A stretch of 64,000 bases of DNA from Providencia sneebia DSM 19967. GTDB lineage: Bacteria > Pseudomonadota > Gammaproteobacteria > Enterobacterales > Enterobacteriaceae. Below, piece by piece: positions 59,161 through 64,000 of this stretch. The position numbers and the translations under genes are program-made. The stretch lies in assembly GCF_000314895.2 (NCBI RefSeq), contig NZ_CM001773.1, forward strand, positions 1,145,684-1,209,683. The letters are read 5' to 3'. The first letter of the stretch is position 1; the number at the start of each line of letters is the position of its first letter. The notes beneath the pieces were generated by a model. That model worked only from the letters and a program-made list of their open reading frames with translations, searched no databases and was not told the DNA's origin.

Positions 59161-59288
59161 TAAGAAGAGAACACGTTTTTACCGTGGATAGATTGTTAGC
59201 GGAATATTTTAGCGTGAATAATGAATTGGAAATTTTATATGCATAATGTTCAACAACAAATAATAAAAACAAAAAATATCACCAGACA

Positions 59289-61898
59289 ATGCTGCCGATC
59301 TTTTTTCGTTTTAGTTTACTGAGTACCAGTGTCTTGTTGGGATCTTCTCCAGTTGTGTTTGGTGAAGATTATTTTGATCCAAGCTTTTTGACTTTAAGTG
59401 GTGAAAATAGCCCTGTAGATCTCTCTATGTTTAGTCAAGAAGGCGGTGTTGCGGAAGGGAAATATACTGTTTCTGTTTTTGTGAATAACCAAGATGTTGG
59501 TCAATTTACGTTACACTTTGAAGAAAACGATAAGCGCCTTATTTCTCCTGTATTAACGCCGGAGCAGTTGGCATCATGGGGAGTCAATGTTCCTAATATT
59601 GCTGATTTAAAATCATTGGCAGCAGATGCTTCTATAAATGATTTATCAATGTACATTCCCCAAGCGACAACAAAATTAGATTTAGCACGATTACGTTTGG
59701 ATATCAGCATTCCTCAGGTGGCAATGATCCCAAGTTATGCGCATTATGTAAATCCAAATATGTGGGAAAATGGAATCCCCGCTATTCTACTTAACTACAA
59801 CTTGAGTGCAGGCCAAAGCCGTCAATATCCAAATAGTGGTGGATCAACACATACAAATAACGTGTATGCTTCTGTTCGTGGTGGAGTAAATTTGGGGCCA
59901 TGGCGACTTCGGAGTACCATGACGCATACGCGTTTTGAATATAACGGGAAAGTTGGTCAAAATAATAAGACAGAGAACAGTACCCAATTTACAAACTCAT
60001 ATTTATCGCGTGATATCAGGGGATTACGTTCTTCTTTTCTTATTGGTGAAGCGAATACTGATGGTGAGATTTTTGATAGTGTGCCATTTAAAGGCATACA
60101 ATTAACATCAAATGAGCAAATGTTACCTAGCCAATTATGTGGCTATGCACCAGCGATAAGTGGGGTAGCCAACACCAATGCGCGCGTCACAGTGCGACAA
60201 AATGGTAATGTGGTGTATGAAACCTATGTTGCTCCAGGTCCTTTCTATATTAATGATATTCAACAAGCGGGTTTATCTGGTGATTACGATGTGACGGTCA
60301 CGGAAGCGGATGGAACTGAACGGCGTTTCATCGTGCCATATTCTGCTCTTCCAATAATGTTACGACCTGGTGGCTGGAAGTATGAGCTGACTTCTGGGCG
60401 TTATAACGGATCATTAACTCAAGGTTCGCGTCAGTCTGATTTTATGCTGGCAACAGGTGTTTATGGCTTACAAAGTGGCTTTACGCTTTTTGGCGGGGCA
60501 TTGGCTGCTAAAGATTATCAGGCTGCAACTGCTGGAACAGGCGCCTCATTAGGAGAACTGGGTGCTCTTTCTGCTGATGTCACTCATTCCATCGCAAAGT
60601 TACAAACACAGAATGATCAATCAACACGTAAAACAGGCCAATCTTATAGATTACGCTATTCAAAGAGTTTGGTATCAATAGGAACTTCTGTTGATCTAAC
60701 TGCACTTCGCTATTCTACTGAGCATTATTATAACTTCAGTGAATTTAACAGCCAAGGTTATCGCCTTGAAGATGGTGTGAGTCCATGGACATTACAGCGA
60801 CGTCGCAGCAGTTTTCAAACCCAACTCAGTCAACAATTGGGTTCATACGGCACGCTGCGTTTTCGTGCTAACCGTGATGACTATTGGGGAAATGACAAAA
60901 CGTTAACGGGATTAGCATTGGGGTACAGTGGTACGGCTAAAGGTGTTAGCTTTGGTGTGAATTACAACATTGACCGTATGAAAGATGCACATGGCTCTTG
61001 GCCTGAAAATCGTCAGATTAGCGCTAATGTGAGTATTCCTTTTCGTATTTTTGGCTATTCACCCGATTTGCAATCTATTTATGCCACATCATCAATAACG
61101 CATGACAATCATGGACGTACTCAGAATCAAGTGGGTGTTAGTGGCAGTATGCTTGATAGTGCAATGTCTTACAGTGTCTCACAAAGCTGGGGAAATCAAA
61201 ACCAAACGGCCACGAGTAACGCCAATTTAGGTTATCAAGGTAGCAAAGGCAGTATCAGCACGGGATACAGCTATAGCAATGATGTGCAAACTATTAATAT
61301 GAATGCAAGCGGCGGTGTGCTGGTCCATAGCGGTGGTGTGACGTTATCTCGTTTAATGGGGGATTCCGTGGCATTAGTCAATGCTCCAGAGGCTCAGGGC
61401 GCGAGTTTGATGAATGGTAATGCTAAAGTCGATTGGCAAGGATATGCAGTTGCACCGTATTTATCAGATTACATGAAAAATAGCGTAGGTATTGACCCTT
61501 CTACATTACCTGAAAATGTTGATGTCATTCATTCTAATGCCAATGTATATCCAACTCGTGGCGCGGTAGTGAAAGTTGATATTGCAACGCGTGTTGGCTA
61601 TCAAGTATTGATGACTCTCCAACAAAGTAACCAACAGCCAGTGCCATTTGGCGCGGTAGTTTCATTGCTTGATGAGCCTGCCAATATGGAAATCAGTGGC
61701 ATTGTCGGGGATGACGGGCAAGTTTATTTATCGGGCTTACCTGAAGAGGGGGAACTACTTGTTAAATGGGGAGAACAAACAGATCGTCAATGTAAGGTGA
61801 AATTTACTTTATCACATTTGACTATTAATCAGGATATCCCAATTCGCCAAGTAACTTATCAATGTGGGAATGCAGACCAAACAGAACACAAAAAATAG
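59289..61898 (+). CDS. Outer-membrane fimbrial usher
   Basis: An 869-residue FimD/PapC-type usher. After a signal peptide (to about VVFG-EDYF) comes the N-terminal targeting domain (VDLSMFSQEGGVAEGKYTVS). The large barrel has the plug region (YAPAISGVANTNARVTVRQN, VYETYVAPGPFYINDI), followed by C-terminal domains ending IPIRQVTYQCGN with the conserved cysteine pair. It exports and orders subunits delivered by the chaperones. No clear ribosome-binding site precedes the ATG and a gap of about 130 bases separates it from the chaperone gene, so expression may be low or start from its own signal. Confidence 0.93.
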   Translation: MLPIFFRFSLLSTSVLLGSSPVVFGEDYFDPSFLTLSGENSPVDLSMFSQEGGVAEGKYTVSVFVNNQDVGQFTLHFEENDKRLISPVLTPEQLASWGVNVPNIADLKSLAADASINDLSMYIPQATTKLDLARLRLDISIPQVAMIPSYAHYVNPNMWENGIPAILLNYNLSAGQSRQYPNSGGSTHTNNVYASVRGGVNLGPWRLRSTMTHTRFEYNGKVGQNNKTENSTQFTNSYLSRDIRGLRSSFLIGEANTDGEIFDSVPFKGIQLTSNEQMLPSQLCGYAPAISGVANTNARVTVRQNGNVVYETYVAPGPFYINDIQQAGLSGDYDVTVTEADGTERRFIVPYSALPIMLRPGGWKYELTSGRYNGSLTQGSRQSDFMLATGVYGLQSGFTLFGGALAAKDYQAATAGTGASLGELGALSADVTHSIAKLQTQNDQSTRKTGQSYRLRYSKSLVSIGTSVDLTALRYSTEHYYNFSEFNSQGYRLEDGVSPWTLQRRRSSFQTQLSQQLGSYGTLRFRANRDDYWGNDKTLTGLALGYSGTAKGVSFGVNYNIDRMKDAHGSWPENRQISANVSIPFRIFGYSPDLQSIYATSSITHDNHGRTQNQVGVSGSMLDSAMSYSVSQSWGNQNQTATSNANLGYQGSKGSISTGYSYSNDVQTINMNASGGVLVHSGGVTLSRLMGDSVALVNAPEAQGASLMNGNAKVDWQGYAVAPYLSDYMKNSVGIDPSTLPENVDVIHSNANVYPTRGAVVKVDIATRVGYQVLMTLQQSNQQPVPFGAVVSLLDEPANMEISGIVGDDGQVYLSGLPEEGELLVKWGEQTDRQCKVKFTLSHLTINQDIPIRQVTYQCGNADQTEHKK

Positions 61899-62051
61899 GG
61901 TTATCTTCGGAAAAAGTAACGGAAGTTAAACCAATTAATTCAACATTGACTTCGCATCTACCTCAAGAGGAAACGGTTTTTTCCCGTTGGGCTATGCCAT
62001 CAAATGATATCTCGGCAACAGAAATCTGGAACAATGATGAGAGTATAAATC

Positions 62052-63323
62052 ATGGACAATAAATCAATATCTGCCCATTCATTAATAAGAGAGTCAAATA
62101 AACTTTCTTGTAATGAAACAATCGCTGACAGCTTAGAAGGAGATTTTCATTTACGAGCCAAATGTAAAATTTGGGGAATGGGGGGCATGATTTTTTCTCT
62201 ATTGGCGATACCTCTACAGGGACATACTGAAAATCTTGGGTTTTTTCCTAAAGGTGCGGGGGTTATTTACGAAAAAACATTAACTTCTAATGTTTCTGTT
62301 GCTGAAATGCAATCATGTGTTACTCCAGGTCTTGAGGGTGGATGGCGCAATACATCTGGGGATGTTGTTCTAACACCAGGGGTTGCAATTATTTCAAATC
62401 AGATAATCAGTGGTGTTAATGCATATGGATTAGCTCAAGATATTGGTATTTCTGTTCAAGGTTCTGTGGTGACAAACTTTACTATGGTAGGGGGATATTG
62501 GACTACTCAGAATGGTGATTATAAGGCTAAATGGGAATCGAATGGAGGAAGTTACAGTATATCTCAAAGTGTAACACCCGCTTTATCTGGGGTTTCTTTC
62601 CAAAATGTCACTCGGGATGTTGGGGCAATAGGTTCAACAATGAACCAATATGTTGGTGGTTCAGCAGAGGGTGGGCCCAACGTTTTATCTACATATAATA
62701 GTGATGGTAATCTGACTTTTAAAATCATTATTGGGCCGAATGCGGAACCTGGAAAATACTCAGTTGGTGATCCCGCGCATGGACTTGGGCTTATCTATGG
62801 AGAAGGGTGTATTTTTAAAGTAACACCTATTACTTTTGAAGTTTCGCCGCCAATTCAATCCTGTAGTATTAATGCACCTCCAGTCGTATTTGGTGAATTT
62901 AATATGTCAGAGAAAGAACCCCAAGATGATTTACTGGCATCTAAAGATATTGATCTGAATGTCACTTGTACTTATTCCTCCGGTAGCATGGCTGGGGCAT
63001 CACAAAAGGCATCAATCTCATTTGATTCATTAACGGATGGTGGTATCTATTATGGGCGATTAACACATCCTGAGACTAAACAATATGCACCCGCCCATTT
63101 TCTTGGTGTATTGAAAGATGTATCAGGTGCTCCGGATGCTGGATGTGTTGCTAATTCAGCTGATCCGGGTAGGATTTCTTTTAATAACGCGCCTAATGCA
63201 TCACAAGTAACCATTCCAGGCGAAATAAAATTACGATTTGACCTATGTACTACCGCCCCTGATCGTGCAAATCGACGAGGACATTTTAAGGGGAGTTCTA
63301 CAGTGACATTAAATTGGGATTAA
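62052..63323 (+). CDS. Two-domain fimbrial tip adhesin
   Basis: A 423-residue protein with an N-terminal receptor-binding region (about residues 60-265, rich in Gly, Ser and Asn) and a C-terminal pilin domain (from SCSINAPPVVFGEFNMSEKE to KGSSTVTLNWD). It is last in the operon, as usual for tip adhesins. The hydrophobic signal segment (MGGMIFSLLAIPLQGHT) begins only near residue 43, so the annotated start may be too early. A strong AGAAGGAGA lies at 62135-62143, but no ATG, GTG or TTG follows it in frame at normal distance. The receptor is unknown. Confidence 0.82.
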   Translation: MDNKSISAHSLIRESNKLSCNETIADSLEGDFHLRAKCKIWGMGGMIFSLLAIPLQGHTENLGFFPKGAGVIYEKTLTSNVSVAEMQSCVTPGLEGGWRNTSGDVVLTPGVAIISNQIISGVNAYGLAQDIGISVQGSVVTNFTMVGGYWTTQNGDYKAKWESNGGSYSISQSVTPALSGVSFQNVTRDVGAIGSTMNQYVGGSAEGGPNVLSTYNSDGNLTFKIIIGPNAEPGKYSVGDPAHGLGLIYGEGCIFKVTPITFEVSPPIQSCSINAPPVVFGEFNMSEKEPQDDLLASKDIDLNVTCTYSSGSMAGASQKASISFDSLTDGGIYYGRLTHPETKQYAPAHFLGVLKDVSGAPDAGCVANSADPGRISFNNAPNASQVTIPGEIKLRFDLCTTAPDRANRRGHFKGSSTVTLNWD

Positions 63324-63339
63324 TTAGCCAAATCTTCTA

Positions 63340-63380
63340 AATAATAATTGAGTGACCCTTAATGTCACTCAATTATTATT
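63340..63380. terminator. Terminator at the end of the fimbrial operon
   Basis: A 17-bp perfect stem (5' arm at 63340-63356 ending GAGTGAC, 3' arm at 63364-63380 beginning GTCACTC) with a seven-base loop starts 17 bases after the adhesin stop. AT-rich outer stem bases make it usable in both directions. Confidence 0.8.
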
Positions 63381-64000
63381 GGGAAATACAGCATGTTCGT
63401 AATATTGAAATACAACTTATCGATATGATTTAAATGTGTGGTAACTTAAAGAAGAACATTACATTAATTATATGGATTCATTAAATAGCACAATTTTAAT
63501 CACCTGATATCTTGATTAATACTCCTCCTGAATAGCAACAATATTTCCTCGTTTAATTGAACGCTGGCCTAGCAATGTGAGGCAAAATACCAAGATCTAT
63601 TATAATCAGCTAAAAATTAAGCAAATCGTGCAGGTTTGGGACGGTGTTTGGCTTAATTCAGCGGTGGGATAGTGCATTCTATATCTACAATAACTCATGT
63701 CATCGAGATTGTTTTTAAACAATCCCACCAATAAACCCTGTCAATCGATAGTTTTTATTTATTGATAAATAAAAAGAATAAAATAATTTTGATACAAAAT
63801 AATATTAATATTTAGCTTTTTAAAATAAATAACTTATTAATGGGCTTTTTATCTCTTTTTTTAAACTATCCGGAAGTGTAATTATTAATTTAATGATAAA
63901 ACAATGAATTACGAAAGTGGTGTTGTAAGATTATTCCTAATCATTTTTTTGCTCAATGTACATAGCATTTTTTATTTGATTTTAATGGGTTAACTGTTTT
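63381..64000. other. Downstream region without recognisable genes
   Basis: About 620 AT-rich bases follow the fimbrial terminator. A short minus-strand frame around 63525-63590 reads LTLLGQRSIKRGNIVAIQEEY before a stop and could be the tail of a decayed gene, but I could not assign it. No RNA gene or repeat was recognised. Confidence 0.4.

Noticed and set aside
61862..62062. 66-codon frame bridging the usher end and the adhesin start
   Set aside because: It begins inside the usher gene, has no ribosome-binding site and overlaps the adhesin start. The possibility of a small protein is not excluded but is unsupported.
63525..63590. Minus-strand frame ending LTLLGQRSIKRGNIVAIQEEY, possibly the tail of a transposase
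   Set aside because: Too short, with no supporting upstream frame or terminal repeats; family membership could not be established.

Overview
The window looks like a chromosomal segment of an AT-rich enterobacterium of the Morganellaceae, most likely Providencia or a close relative. This rests on the E. coli-type gene order (rppH-ptsP-lgt-thyA-ppdAB-ygdB-ppdC-recC-ptrA-recB-recD-argA-amiC-tRNA-fMet-mltA-tcdA-csdE-csdA-gcvB/gcvA-ygdD-rlmM), on the protein sequences, and on a MrpJ-like regulator placed beside a fimbrial operon, as in Proteus and Providencia. The genus is an inference; no search was run.

Layout. 1-290: the start of thiB on the minus strand behind a TPP riboswitch. 570-5300: rppH, ptsP, lgt, thyA. 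5300-5756: no gene, but two marked inverted repeats. 5757-7652: a pseudopilin cluster. 7630-19407: recC-ptrA-recB-recD, with recB broken by a one-base shift in a run of six G. 19483-23444: an unrecognised acidic protein, argA with a tandem ARG-box operator, amiC, and three initiator tRNA genes. 23669-30566: mltA, tcdA, the csd sulfur-transfer pair, the GcvB small RNA with gcvA, ygdD and rlmM. 31005-32189: an unrecognised 394-residue protein in AT-rich surroundings. 32214-36085: xni, ppnN, queF and syd.

36086-45004 interrupts the syd-yqcC neighbourhood. It starts with a candidate CsrB-type small RNA. Then comes a yersiniabactin-type siderophore uptake locus: a TonB-dependent receptor, an MFS protein and two ABC half-transporters on the minus strand, with a divergent AraC regulator and a Fur-box-like site between. 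No siderophore biosynthesis gene is visible. A decayed ABC ATPase fragment follows. 45005-46573 returns to the core genes yqcC-truC-yqcA. 46620-50728 is yaeH-dapD-glnD, which sits elsewhere in E. coli. 51086-52326 is cbpA-cbpM.

52424-63380 is an accessory fimbrial region. A remnant of a second tip adhesin lies on the minus strand. It is followed by a 323-bp segment bounded by perfect 25-bp inverted repeats, which looks like an invertible phase switch. Then come a MrpJ-like regulator, a major pilin, three more pilins, three periplasmic chaperones, an usher and a two-domain tip adhesin, ending at a strong hairpin. The likely logic is that the switch drives both the fimbriae and a regulator that could repress motility. 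No recombinase gene is in the window, so inversion would have to be catalysed in trans. The switch, the recB frameshift and the candidate CsrB-type RNA are the most interesting observations.
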